Below the pieces are notes generated by a model. It was not told the DNA's origin and searched no databases. It saw only the letters and a list, made by a program, of their open reading frames with translations. This document shows, one piece after another, positions 38,776 through 50,084 of a stretch of DNA of 64,000 nucleotides. This DNA comes from Apoda limacodes. Its lineage: Eukaryota > Arthropoda > Insecta > Lepidoptera > Limacodidae. Position 1 is the stretch's first letter, and every line of letters starts with the position of its first letter. The DNA lies in NCBI GenBank assembly GCA_946406115.1, contig OX291544.1, positions 9,920,001 through 9,984,000 on the forward strand, written 5' to 3'. The position numbers were made by a program, and so were the translations under genes.

Positions 38776-40010
38776 GGAGGATACTTGTTTGTTCTTATTG
38801 CTATTTATGTATCCTCTAAGCTCAATATTTTTAAAAGCTCTTTCAGAATATATTTCTTTATTTATTATCTTATTTATAATCTAAGAAATACAATATAAAT
38901 ATACATAGAAATAATCTTTCTTTGTTTATGACTCCGTAAAAGTTTTGAAGAAAATATATTATACGTGCCAAATCTATGGTTATATCATTAATATAAACAA
39001 ATACTCAGCAATAGATAGCAAAGATGCAATCAAAAGATTAATCTCGAGCCAGGACATATAGTCCTTAGGTAAAGGTAAAGATAAGTAAGGATTAAATCCC
39101 GAAACAATACTAACAAGCTCTATTATTTCCATCAATTTTCGCACACGTATATCACATAGCGATTATGTTCTGTTAAGTTTATCGTGTACTAAATGGTGAC
39201 CACGTTTATATGTTTCGCTTTTATTTATCACTTATCCGCATTGTGAATTTACAGCATAATAATATTTTCAATTCTTCATTATTGCACATAATAGGCATAC
39301 TAACAACAAAGATAGTTAAACCAACAAATACATATGACAAAAAACTTGATGACTTGACTATGTTGGTATCTTTATTGTTCCGAATACTTACTTTTAATTT
39401 AATATAGGGAACTAAATACAGTACCTGCTCATAACTGCATGTTTTCAGGTGTTATCAAAGTACAGACACTTAGGTAATTCTCGCAAATGGCGGCAGCTGG
39501 TAAGTATAAAACGCTTTCATGCCATACTCTCTTTAGTAGAAATCGACATTTAAATAATAGTTTTGACAAATAAAAATAGTAAGGTTTTTAAACCATACTA
39601 TACATTATTTTTGATATGACTTGGCTTTCGATCCGCCGTTTCAGCAAGTGCTCGACTTCAAACCCGTAAAGCAACAAGATGACTCGACTTCAAACCCGTA
39701 AGTAGGTATTGGTATTCAGATCATACACGGTATCAGTAGTTTCCTATCACTCCATAGTCAATTTATGACGACGGTCTTCATGAGATATTACATAAATATT
39801 ATAAAAGTTTGTCGGAATATCAATCGCAAATTGATGGCGTCTGAAGTTTGTAGAAATGTCCCTGATGTCCTTGTGGAGCTAATAGGACCCGCATAGTGAA
39901 AGGACCCGCATAAAGACATGGGCTTAGGGATATCCTGGTGAGGATCAGCGACCAGTTATAAAAAGGCCAATTTTTGGATCGCAATTTTGTATTCTGTTTT
40001 GATCTATATA
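38776..40010. other. AT-rich region, no gene seen
   Basis: Small direct duplications are visible (cgacttcaaacccgtaa at 39655 and 39685; aggacccgcata at 39885 and 39901). No exon is recognised. Confidence 0.45.
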
Positions 40011-40015
40011 AACAA

Positions 40016-40965
40016 CCGGCCAAGTGCGAGTCGGACTCGCGCACCGAGGGTTCCGTACCACCACGAATCGGTTTTGATTAAATGTTGTTATACTATAAAG
40101 TTTACACTTTTATTGTTTTCAGTTTGAAGTTTGTTCCCTTGTATTACCGTTTTACGATAGTACACGCACATCAAGAGGAAAAAAATAACCCTTATAGGAT
40201 CACTTTGATGCCGTCTTTCTGTCTGTCAAGACCCTTTTTCTCCAGAACCCCGAGAAGGAATCAAGTTAAAATGAATATCAAATGCTTAGGTCTATGGTCT
40301 ATGGTCCCTAGAAGCTGTAAAAAATTAATCATCTTACTCAAATCAATAAAAAAATACTGCCAGATTTGTCACATATTGTGGCATTCACCAATAAATCAAA
40401 ACCTACGAGGTACTTCCTGTTGTCCTAGAATCATGAAATTTGACAAGAAGCCATGTTTTACATCATAAATAGAGAAAAAATGCAATATTCGTTAATTTGT
40501 TGTTAAAACACATTAAAAAAACAGTTCGTCTGTCTGTTTGTCACGACCCTTTTACTCGAGAACGCGTGAAGGTATCAAGATGAAATTAATATGAAAAACT
40601 GAAGTCTACAGTCACTTAAAGTTGTAAAAAAATCAAACTTCTCCGTCAGTGCAATAAAAAATTGCTCAAAATACAGTCATTTTTGTCGCATATTGTGAGA
40701 CAAATAAGTCAAAACCTGTGGGGTACTTCCCGTTGACCTAGAATCATAAAACTTGGCAGGAAGCAAAATTTTAAATATGAGAAACAATACAACAATAAAT
40801 CCAAAAACTGATAATTAATTAATAACCCTATGAGACATAATCTCATGATGGAAGAACTATCTACATATAATAAGTTTCTACAGAACCGCGTTCGCACTTT
40901 ACCGGTTTTTTTATTATTTTTTTGGTAATCCGCCATAAAAACACAGATTCTGTGAGAATTTAGGG
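40016..40965 (+). repeat. Long dispersed repeat (ggccaagtgcgagtcggactcgc family)
   Basis: Starts ccggccaagtgcgagtcgga, then ctcgcgcaccgagggttccg, a sequence found widely in Lepidoptera. Inside, a ~380 bp module (ctgtctgtcaagaccctttt ... tacttcctgttgtcctagaa) is repeated once (ctgtttgtcacgaccctttt at 40535, tacttcccgttgacctagaa at 40723). The 128-codon frame at 40082-40468 is repeat sequence. No protein domain is recognisable. Confidence 0.6.
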
Positions 40966-42130
40966 CTCCTATCTATATCGGCATCGGTTATAAATACAGC
41001 CCATTAAAAGGTAGGACGGACAGACAGAAAGCCAGACAGACAGGATACACACTTTGGTTACTCAAACCTTAAAAAAAAATCAATAAAAATGTACAAGTAC
41101 ATATATAATTACACAGTTTATTTTCACAACAAGTATACCACTTTTACCCTAAGAAGTATTTTAGCGTAAATATAATCTTGACGGATTTACAACCATATCT
41201 CCACATTACGTCTCATACATATACCTATGAGCAAAGGGTCTCAACGTGGAATAGACAAGGGATCGTGAAAGCTTATATATGAGTATCTTTTAGGTATTTT
41301 CTTATAAAAATGTCAAGCTCAAAATAAATATATACAGACCTTTTGTATCCCTTTTATTGTTTTCCTATAAAATAACAAAAATACGTATACTTTACAACAC
41401 TGATATGATATAAGTACAGGAATACAGGGTTATAAGTTATCGATAATTGTGTATTAGGTACTTATTTAAAGTAAAAAAATCTTGGTCTTATAAAAAATAG
41501 TAAAGTGTTTTTTTATTATATTTTTTTTTGTGTACAATAATGAAAACAACAAAATTAGATCGAAGGTGACTAAATTCAAACCTAAAAATAGATATTAATT
41601 TCTGTTTGTTAATTGTTCTTATTGTCAATTCAAAATGAATGAGTGAAATGAGAGGAAAATAGGTTATTGTCTTCTAATTTGTTAGCACGTGGCACGTCAC
41701 CACTAAGCCACGGAACCGAAACGGAAATAAAACCATCAGTACACTATAAAAAAGGATAACAAAACTGGTTTAGTTATTCGAAATTTACTTAGCAATAACC
41801 AAACTTTTGTTATAATTAAACAACTGATTTGCAGCACATAACTTAACACTTTATCTACTATTAGCAATTTAGTTTAGCAGTCCCTCAGTTATGTTACGAG
41901 TAGATAAAATTTGTGCTATTGTTAGCTAATCTTTTTTTCCAGTGTTTCCTTTATTCTATTTCACCTATCTATAGGTATTAAGAAATACCAAAATATTATA
42001 GACTGAAAGTAAGTCTGGGTGTTTTCTATGAATAATATGTATGTATTTAAAAAAAAAGAAATATATATGTATTTGTTTCCGTTGTCTGGTATCAAGACGG
42101 CGCTGTGTTTTATGTCCAAAAAAATTATTT
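40966..42130. other. AT-rich region, no gene seen
   Basis: A gacggacagacagaaagcca run at 41015-41042 is a trace of a common retroposon. Otherwise nothing is recognised. Confidence 0.45.
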
Positions 42131-42149
42131 ATTTATTAACTAGCACAAA

Positions 42150-42412
42150 ACAATGAATGTCTATATAAACACTGGTGTAAACAGCGGTTGTAACGAATAA
42201 CGGAGATGATCTCGATCATCTCTACGTCCTGGTTATAAGTTACCTTATGGACCTTATTGGACATCATATTCGTGATAAGCGACAGCAAAACCCCCCGAGT
42301 AACGATTTCTGGCGAATTTAAAGTAAATCCACGGAGATAGCCTATGACGTCTAAGTCCTGGTTCGTAGGCATTATACTCATGATCAACGGTCTCAAAAAA
42401 CCCCATGTACCA
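42150..42412 (-). repeat. Degenerate ~110-bp duplicated segment with an open frame
   Basis: Read on the minus strand, two related blocks begin ggggttttttgagaccgttg (42405) and ggggttttgctgtcgcttat (42292). Each is followed by atcaYgaRtatRatg, an aaccaggac phrase and atctccg. The 86-codon minus frame spans both copies. It looks like a decayed satellite or repeat element. Confidence 0.5.
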
Positions 42413-43515
42413 AATTTAAGCTTATTTTATTTATTATTAATCGAATAACCAAAAATGCATTTTTAAATATATACGGCAACAAGAAGAAGTGGCCAAATAG
42501 ATTATAAATACCGAATATAGCCGAATACAATAGGTTTCGTCAAAATCCATTCAGTAATACAAAAACCGGAAATTTAGATCTTTTTTGTGCTTCCTTTCCG
42601 CGCCTATAAATATTATTGCAACCGCAACCCTATAACAACAATTGGTTTTATCGAATCAAATTATTGTATACAATGTCACTCCCTAGCTACCGTCTTTAGT
42701 CACAAACAATGAAAAAAAAATGCCTAAATTGAACATTTCTTGGAAACAAAGTCTAAAACTCACACGTACTTCCAAAGTTAATATTGGTTAGATAGCGTAA
42801 ACCTATTTTTTACTCCAAAAAGTCACTCGTACTAAAGGAAAAATATCTCACGTCACAAATCTCGTTCTTTGCTAGTCACTCGAGTTTGTAAATCGCTTTA
42901 GTGACACTCGGCTAAGCGAATAAATAACACACGTGTTTGTTACGAGTACCTACATGCTTCAAGTGAGCTGAGCGCTTGTATCTACTTTTTAATGTGGTGT
43001 ATTTAGAGGTTATTATTATTCGAATACTTCGCCTCAGCCATTCTAGGTCTTTACTATACAGACATAGAAAACCGTCTTAGGAAATAGTCAACCACGCTAG
43101 TCCATAGAGGATTGGTGGTTTTCTAGCTAATACTTAATTTGCATTATGAGTTTGTTGTCAATTAAACAATATTTTTGTGTTAACATTTTTTTAAAAATTT
43201 TTTCGTCATATTTTAAAAGAATTCTAAAATGAAGGATATATCAATGAAATTTAAAATGTTAGAAAAAACGTTTCTTTTTTATTTTATGGACGTGAAGATA
43301 CTACTGATTCGCTCTGTGGAGTAAATTATCTCAGGACCGAACATCGATAGAGACGTCAACAACGAGGATCCCAATGCTCTTGGAGATGAAGAGGGGAATG
43401 TTCGGGAATTGTGGGAACACAGTGAATGGTATGAGTAGTTTTGGTGATTCCCTTCTACATTAAAACTTATAAACTTTACCTCTTTATAATATAAGCGTAG
43501 AAGAGTAGTATATCC
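42413..43515. other. AT-rich region, no gene seen
   Basis: No recognisable features. Confidence 0.5.
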
Positions 43516-43519
43516 ATTT

Positions 43520-43740
43520 TCATATAAATGCGAAAGTATGTAACTCTGTATGTGAATCGGTCTCTCTGTTACCTATTAACGCTTAAACCGCAATACTGAT
43601 TAAGATGAAAATTGGCATCGAAATAGTTTGAGTCCCAGGGAAGGTCAAAAGCTACTTGAAAACGTCAAGTGTGAGTCGGTTGAAATCCTACACCGATAAC
43701 CGAATTTAGGTCGGATAGAACCGCGGGCAAAAGTTAGTAA
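43520..43740 (+). repeat. Dispersed retroposon (ataaatgcgaaag family), copy 3
   Basis: tttcatataaatgcgaaagt, ctctctgttacctattaacg, cttaaaccgcaatactgatt, gagtcccagggaaggtcaaa and the ending gaaccgcgggcaaaagttag follow the order seen at 10735 and 15598. Confidence 0.65.
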
Positions 43741-44500
43741 TTTATAAATTAAACTAAAAATATATTGTTATCACGGGATCGTTGCAAATACATAAAGATT
43801 AATCAAAAATACTTTGGTTGTCTATTATATTACGCTTTTGACGTGACAACGTCTTATAAATTGGTTTGCCGGGTGACACTTCAAGAAACTGCGTTACGCT
43901 CCGCTCACGTTATGCGCTCACAATGAGAGCGAGTGAGAGGCACGCGCCCGCCTAAGAGCGAGAGAGACAGACATAAAATCATTGTCACGTAAAACTTTCG
44001 CCCGTATACCGACTTTACAGGCAACCAGTTTTATTATCACCCTACCGCTCTGGCAGAGGTATTGGGGAGATTTATGTGATGTAATAATCACGCCAAAGAA
44101 CCTTAAGCTTTTGCCAAGTCGTGAGATTGGGATGCAATTTTGATTTGAAAGACAGGAGAGTTACAGTAATTAAAGTAATTAATTTTAGGATCTTTGCTTT
44201 CACTTCGAAGGTTTCTTAATTTAAGTTGTGATAGAAACTAGGTTAACCATAGTTACTCGTGACCATGTTGAGTTTGCGTTCCACATACTTAATAATAAAA
44301 TTAATTAATTTTGCTTCTAAATAAAAAAAAACAACTAGGTAGGCTATATGTATTTCCTATTATTGTGTAACTTCAGTTGTAAGATCATGTGCCTTCCAAT
44401 CTGATCTAACAATTGTATAAAAGAATTAGAGCACAATGTTTTTCTGAAACTATTTCAGAATTTGAATTTTTAAGAAATTTTGAGTTGTAATAGAAAAGCG
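43741..44500. other. Mostly AT-rich, with a GC-richer patch
   Basis: The patch at 43865-44060 (gctccgctcacgttatgcgc, gagagcgagtgagaggcacg) is unassigned and may be a repeat. The rest is unremarkable. Confidence 0.4.
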
Positions 44501-44529
44501 ACAAGAATTCGATAATAGGTGCTACTAAA

Positions 44530-45028
44530 AATGGAGAGGTTTATATTTGTGATTTTATTGAATGACACTGGAGAATTTGAAAAACCTAAACCAATTTGGA
44601 AATATTTTGGATTGTTTTTATCAACTTCAGCATTGCTATTTTAACTTTGACTGCTGTACTATTTTCTAAAATGGAGAAAAAACTACAAAAAGCAAGTCTT
44701 GATCCATCTTCTGATAGCAAGATATTATGAGTAAAAATTTACTCCGCATCCAGACATATCATAGATGTGCAACAAATTTCAGGATCACAGGAAGGTTTAT
44801 GTCCAAATCTAAGAACTATGACTGATTTTAGCATATTCTGAATCAGTGTTAGTAATTTGGTTGCTCCTATTTAAAAAAAAATTAACAATAGTTTTGTGAA
44901 AACCTCGAAAGCTGAAGAAAATAACCTGTCAGTAGTATCATCACTTAAATGGTCGATGCCGTTGTTGTTTTCTTCAGCCTTAGCCATGGGATTTGATGTG
45001 TGGGATGATTTTTACTATAAGTCATAAA
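44530..45028 (+). other. Possible decayed protein-coding remnant
   Basis: With stops and shifts the + strand reads pieces such as NLRTMTDFSIF, SVSNLVAPI and NNSFVKTSKAEENNLSVVSS. The order (N-L...M...F...L...I.p.i.k.n...r...s..e) recalls the pre-catalytic region of PIF/Harbinger nucleases. No catalytic motif is present. The call is weak. Confidence 0.2.
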
Positions 45029-45296
45029 ATTAGTTTTATATTAAATTTATTATTTTTATATTTAATTTATATTATAATTTATATTTAATTATCCATATTA
45101 TTAGCTACTTCATTACTATTAATATTAGTACTTAAATCAATATCGTTTACAACATAACTAACAAGGAAACAAATTGTCGAATTATTTTAGTGATACTTGT
45201 ATTAATTTTTAGTTTTAGTTTTCAATAAGTGCTTGTGGACTGGTATAGGATTTCTTTTTAAGATTTAATCTATTACAATCGTGTAGCCCCTTCTTA

Positions 45297-46188
45297 TTTG
45301 AGGGGGTTTTTTTATGAATTAGATTTATTTTCGGTATACAGTGATGCAGCTTCTGTATTTTTTTGGTTGTTTGGAAATAAAAATAAGAGAAATTTGTGGG
45401 TACAGTGGAAAAACAAGTTATACAGGAACGATGAAACGAAATCCTGCGTTATTGATAATATTTAAGCAATTTGTGTGGTTGATTTATAGTAAATCAATAA
45501 AAAACAAAATTAGCAACTTTTTTTCTAAATCTTTTGTACCTTTAGATAAAATTATACAAATATGAATATCTACCACCATACATACCATCACAATTTATAT
45601 TCCTGGAGGGTTTAACTGTGATAATAGAAAATGACTTTCTAAAAAGATAAATTTTACATATGTCAGCTGTTGTGATAAGTGTTTAATGATTCCTATCCAA
45701 AATTTAATTTAAGAAGTGAATTTCTAACAACACAGTTGGTGAGCCAGTTTGAAATTGAATAACCTTATTAACTACATTATATGGTAAACGTTCTAAAAAT
45801 AAAAAAGTTCTAAAGTTTTAAAATATGTTTTGTACGAAGAGGAAATAATAAATATCCAAAGACATTGCTGGTTTGCTGTTACGTGTCCCTTAATAAAAAC
45901 AGTGAACAGTCGATAACAGGAATCAACTGAAATATTGACACATTTACAGTATTTACAGATAAAATTATAAGAAATTTACTTTCTATCGAAGTAAGTAGTT
46001 AAAATATATTAATTGCTGCCAAAGATTAATTATTCAGTTAACAAACTGTTCGAAATAAAAATGTAACAAATCTTATCTGTCATGTACATACTTAAATTAA
46101 GACTATTTTTATCGTACATGAAGTAAAAATTAACACGATTTGTTTTTTTTTAAAAAAAATAATACAATTAAAATTAAATAAGCAGTGA
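45297..46188 (+). repeat. Left inverted-repeat arm
   Basis: Matches 48559-47673 in reverse complement; for example tacagtgatgcagcttctgt pairs with acagaagctggatcactgta, and ctaccaccatacataccatc pairs with gatagtatgtatggtggtag. An arm difference around 45785-45830 reflects a substituted or inserted stretch in the right arm (48040-48090). Confidence 0.9.
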
Positions 46189-46439
46189 ATACAGAAACTA
46201 AGCTAAAAAGCTAATCTGTGATGTAAAATTTTTATTATAAAAATTATGTGAAATGACAAAAGTTCATGTTTACTGTATATCCTCACTGGATGAGAAAAAA
46301 TAGAACAACTATAACAAAATGGTTAAGTCAAAGTAAAATGATTTGTGAATAAGGCTCAATTTGGTCTTAATTGATTTGATTATTTTAAGGACATTGTCTT
46401 CCGATATTAGTATCAACTAAAATGGTGGATAATTTGGAC

Positions 46440-47335
46440 ACGTTAAGTTCCCTAAAGTATCTATCACTATCTGCAGAAGCACGTCCTATACCGAAGCTTT
46501 TTAAAAGCGGTCACATTTAACTAGTAGGGCAGTTGTCAATTGAGTTATAAATACGTCACGTCTTACTATTATACAACGTTTACTGCATTCATTTCTCTAC
46601 GCTGTACGTATACTGTGTGGTTTATATCGGACGGGTCATGCCTAAGCTGAACACGTGCCTTATTTCTACGTGCCAAAAGCTGCTTGACATGCTAAGTTAA
46701 CCACGGTGCAGGTGAATATTTGACTCGTATCGGTTTAAGAGGAGCATGTTGGTCATAAATATTTATTAAAATGTTGCTGAATATCTCCACATTTTCATTT
46801 AAAAATTGCAAATCAACTTTTGCAAAGTTGCGTAGAAGCAGAATTTATGAGTTATTTTGGGGAGTCGCATTTTAAATGACGAAAAGACTAGATCATGGCT
46901 GGAGAATCAGAAACAGCTGCACTAAATTGACCATGATGTTTTTCAAAATAAGGGGACAAATGTACAGGTGAACCCAGAACAGTAAAAGTGGATTAAGAAA
47001 CAATTTTGCACTTAATATGGTAACGCAAATATTTCGCTACACCGCCACCTCTAATTGTACTAACACTACCTACATTTGTACTAGTTTTATCGTTCCGAAG
47101 CAAACGGAACCCTGGTATTGAGTATGAAGTAGATGTTAAAGTAGGTTTATGCCAGCTTTAAGATATTAATATAGCATGTTTATGATTACAATTAGTAAAA
47201 GTAGATTGCAAATCAGGATAATGGTTAGGAATGCTTTGAGCATTCATGTGCACTACATTAAAAATTTTCGGAAGAGAACTTAATGTTTTTGAAGATTTTC
47301 TTGGAGTTCAATTGCATCTAAAAATTACTATCAAT
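46440..47335 (-). pseudogene. CR1-like endonuclease and linker fragment inside the loop
   Basis: Minus-strand reading from 47300: FNVVHMNAQSIPNHYPDLQS, HAILIS (stop) SWHKPTLTS, SIPGFRLLRNDKT and GGGVAKYLRYHIKCKI. A deletion then removes the GDFN block and leads to HGQFSAAVSDSPAM. The post-endonuclease linker follows: INIYDQHAPLKPIRVKYSPA, PWLT, QLLARRNKARVQLRHDPSD. It is homologous in order to the 23.4 kb copy and the start of the 31 kb copy. Stops and deletions make it dead. Its presence implies insertion into the loop of the inverted-repeat element. Confidence 0.8.
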
Positions 47336-47672
47336 CTTCTGATGAGGAACATAATGAAAAAAAATCAAAGTGTATCATAAATTTTTTAAAATAAATAAAT
47401 ATAAGGTTATGTTTAAAATATATAAAATCAAAATACTATAGGCAAATACTCGCCAGCAGCTGTATTAAAACTATGAGTAACTGTTTACAAATTTGTTTCA
47501 CAAATCAAAAGATTATTGAGATATTAATTCTAGATAAAAAAAACAACACATTACTAGGTTAAACAACCAATTAAAAAATAAAAAATCTAATAAAACTAAG
47601 ACCGGCAAAAAAAAAAATTATACACAAAATCAGAAACTAAAATACAAGTAAAATTAAACAACAACAAATTAA

Positions 47673-48559
47673 ACACTGCTTATTTAATTTTAATTGTATT
47701 ATTTATTTTAAAAAAAACAAATCGTGTTAATTTTTACTTCATGTACGATAAAAATAGTCTTAATTTAAGTATGTAAATGAAAATTGGTTACATTTTTATT
47801 TTTAACAGTTTGTTAACTCAATTATTAATCTTTGGCAGCAATTAATATATTTTAACTACTTACTTCGATAAAAAGTTAATTTCTTATAATTTTATCTGTA
47901 AATACTGTAAATGTGTCAATATTTCAGTTGATTCCTGTTATCGACTGTTCACTGTTTTTATTAAGGGACACGTAACAGCAAACCAGCAATGTCTTTGGAT
48001 ATTTATTATTTCCTCTTCGTACAAAACAAATTTTAAAACTGTACTTCTCAGAAATAATAGCACTAATCATAAGGTATACTTTTAGAACGTTTACCATATA
48101 ATGTAGTTAATAAGGTTATTCAATTTCAAACTGGCTCACCAACTGTGTTGATAGAAAATCACTTCTTAAATTAAATTTTGGATAGGAATCATTAAACATT
48201 TATCACAACACCTGACATTTGTAAAATTAAACAGTTAAACCCTCCAGGAATATAAATTGTGATAGTATGTATGGTGGTAGATATTCATATTTTTGTATAA
48301 TTTTATCTAAAGGTACAAAAGATTTAGAAAAAAAGTTGCTAATTTTGTTTTTTATTGATTTACTATAAATCAACCACACAAATTGCTTAAATATTATCAA
48401 TAACGCAGGATTTCTTTTTTTTCATCGTTCCTGTATAACTTGTTTTTCCACTGTACCCACAAATTTCTCTTATTTTTATTTCCAAACAACCAAAAAAATA
48501 CAGAAGCTGGATCACTGTATACCGAAAATAAATCTAATTTATAAAGAAACCCCCTCAAA
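47673..48559 (-). repeat. Right inverted-repeat arm
   Basis: Reverse complement of the left arm. It includes the poly-T tracts and the final ggggtttctttataaattag motif before the terminal CCCCCTCAAA. Confidence 0.9.
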
Positions 48560-48564
48560 TAACA

Positions 48565-49165
48565 TATTTTACAACTTTACAACAAAACTAACGAAGAATA
48601 AAGACATTATTCAAGAGAAACGAAAACATTTAAATTAGAGTCATGTAAAAGCATGCTATTTAAATAAAACTGTAACTCTTTGTCTAAATTATGTATTATC
48701 TTATCTTACCATGATTTTTAGTACTTCTTTTGAGTTTTATTAGGCGTAATCTCAAAATACCGTTATAGTTAAAAGTTTTTTTGGTTTTATTTATATCTAA
48801 TATATTAATTTTATACCGTTGTCTTATTTCTATTATATTCTGGTTATTTCTATTAAATAAGAAAAGTAATGTAAAAGTAAATGCCAATGCTGTTAAGATA
48901 AGATTAAAAGCAAATAATAAGGCAAACGATTCAAAATTAATCGTCAATATCATTCGGTTATAATTTTAATACTTACAATGATATCTGAAAGATAAATCAC
49001 GATTGCTTACAAAAAATTGAAAATAAAAAAAAAACAATCCTAAAAATATACAATCAATAGTGCATTCACCTTAGACTTATCAAGAAACTTACCTTAAGGC
49101 TGTTTAATAACAGTATCATGTAGATATATAATTAAATCGGTTATTGAATTAAAATATGTACAGTA
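48565..49165. other. AT-rich region, no convincing gene
   Basis: Overlapping hydrophobic frames on both strands (48696-48963) reflect very AT-rich sequence; no family is recognised. Confidence 0.45.
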
Positions 49166-49169
49166 GCAA

Positions 49170-49660
49170 TAAGCTTTTCTCAAACATGTTACGATATGCA
49201 ACCATAGCACGAGCTTCTTTGGAATAAATCGTACTTTCATTACAGTATCAGAGAACGACCCGCAATGTTTCATATTTGACTGCTGGATCGCTCGAGCGGT
49301 AAAATATCAAGATGAAAATGGAACGGTCTTTTTTAAACCCGAACATTGATAACTAAAGAAATAACTCAAGTTTTATTTAAATTCCAGGCTGGTACATCAA
49401 AAAGAATGCGCCATTAAATTAATTTTAAAAAAAAGAAAACGACATTTGAACGCGGCGAATCGGCGGCAAAATTACCTAAACTATTTTTATTATTGTCAAT
49501 AAAGTTGTCAATATAATTAGATTTTTTGAATGCATGTTTAAGAAAAGCACTATACAAGCCTTGGCCATAATTGAGCATAATCGAACTCCGTGATGCGTGC
49601 CTCGGAGATGCCTCAGCCCTCACAGTTACTTACTGCGTTTGCGGGCCGCGGCAGTAATAT
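49170..49660. mobile_element. MITE-like element, family M1 copy C
   Basis: Follows copy A block by block: cttttctcaaacatg, gagcttctttggaataaatc, cagtatcagagaacgacccg, cgctcgagcgg, aagaatgcgccattaaatta, catttgaacgcggcg, gcatgtttaagaaaagc, aagccttggccata and gatgcgtgcctcgg. Length is close to copy A, so the ~490 bp form is the family's full size. Confidence 0.75.
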
Positions 49661-50080
49661 ACTATTTAATTCTCTATACCTTTTTTTATTTATTTACCTT
49701 TTTAATAACAATTAGATTCATCGTCGTGAAATTTCTAAGAGAAAGATTATTTTTCGTCTATCAGATATGTAGCTTTCTGTTAGTAAAAAATGTAAGAAAT
49801 CATTTTTTAATATTAGAGTTGTGACCCTTGCAACAAAAAAGCGTCGACGTTGAGGACTAGCAAAAATATATTTGGCCAGAAAAAGAAAAGAGTAACTTAG
49901 GTGGCATCCAACTAAGGATACCTTGATTTAGTGGAATCTGCTTAACTCACTGTCCTCACGTGGCAAATAGAAATTGTACTTTCTAATGCCACTTAAAAAA
50001 TAAAATATTGTCTATTATTGCTCTGAACATAAGCAAGATAAATGGTTACTATTTTTATTTTTACCATTTTGCCTCGACGT
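49661..50080. other. AT-rich region, no gene seen
   Basis: The left flank of the LTR element; it ends gacgtagac, which supplies one copy of the AGAC target duplication. Confidence 0.5.
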
Positions 50081-50084
50081 AGAC

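Larger units (their letters stand above)
45297..48559. mobile_element. Element with ~890-bp terminal inverted repeats
   Basis: The left arm (45297-46188) is the reverse complement of the right arm (47673-48559), with scattered mismatches and small indels. The ends are TTTGAGGGGGTTT / AAACCCCCTCAAA, flanked by TA on both sides (45295-45296 and 48560-48561), which suggests a TA target duplication as in Tc1/mariner-type elements. The arms encode nothing recognisable. The central 1.48 kb carries a CR1-like fragment. It is a foldback-type non-autonomous element; the superfamily call is inference from the TA flanks only. Confidence 0.8.

Noticed and set aside
44790..44950. PIF/Harbinger nuclease remnant
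   Set aside because: Only a loose spacing of a few residues; two stops and no catalytic residues. Kept only as a low-confidence remnant.
48696..48963. Hydrophobic membrane protein frames on both strands
   Set aside because: Overlapping frames on opposite strands in very AT-rich DNA produce Leu/Phe/Ile-rich peptides by composition.
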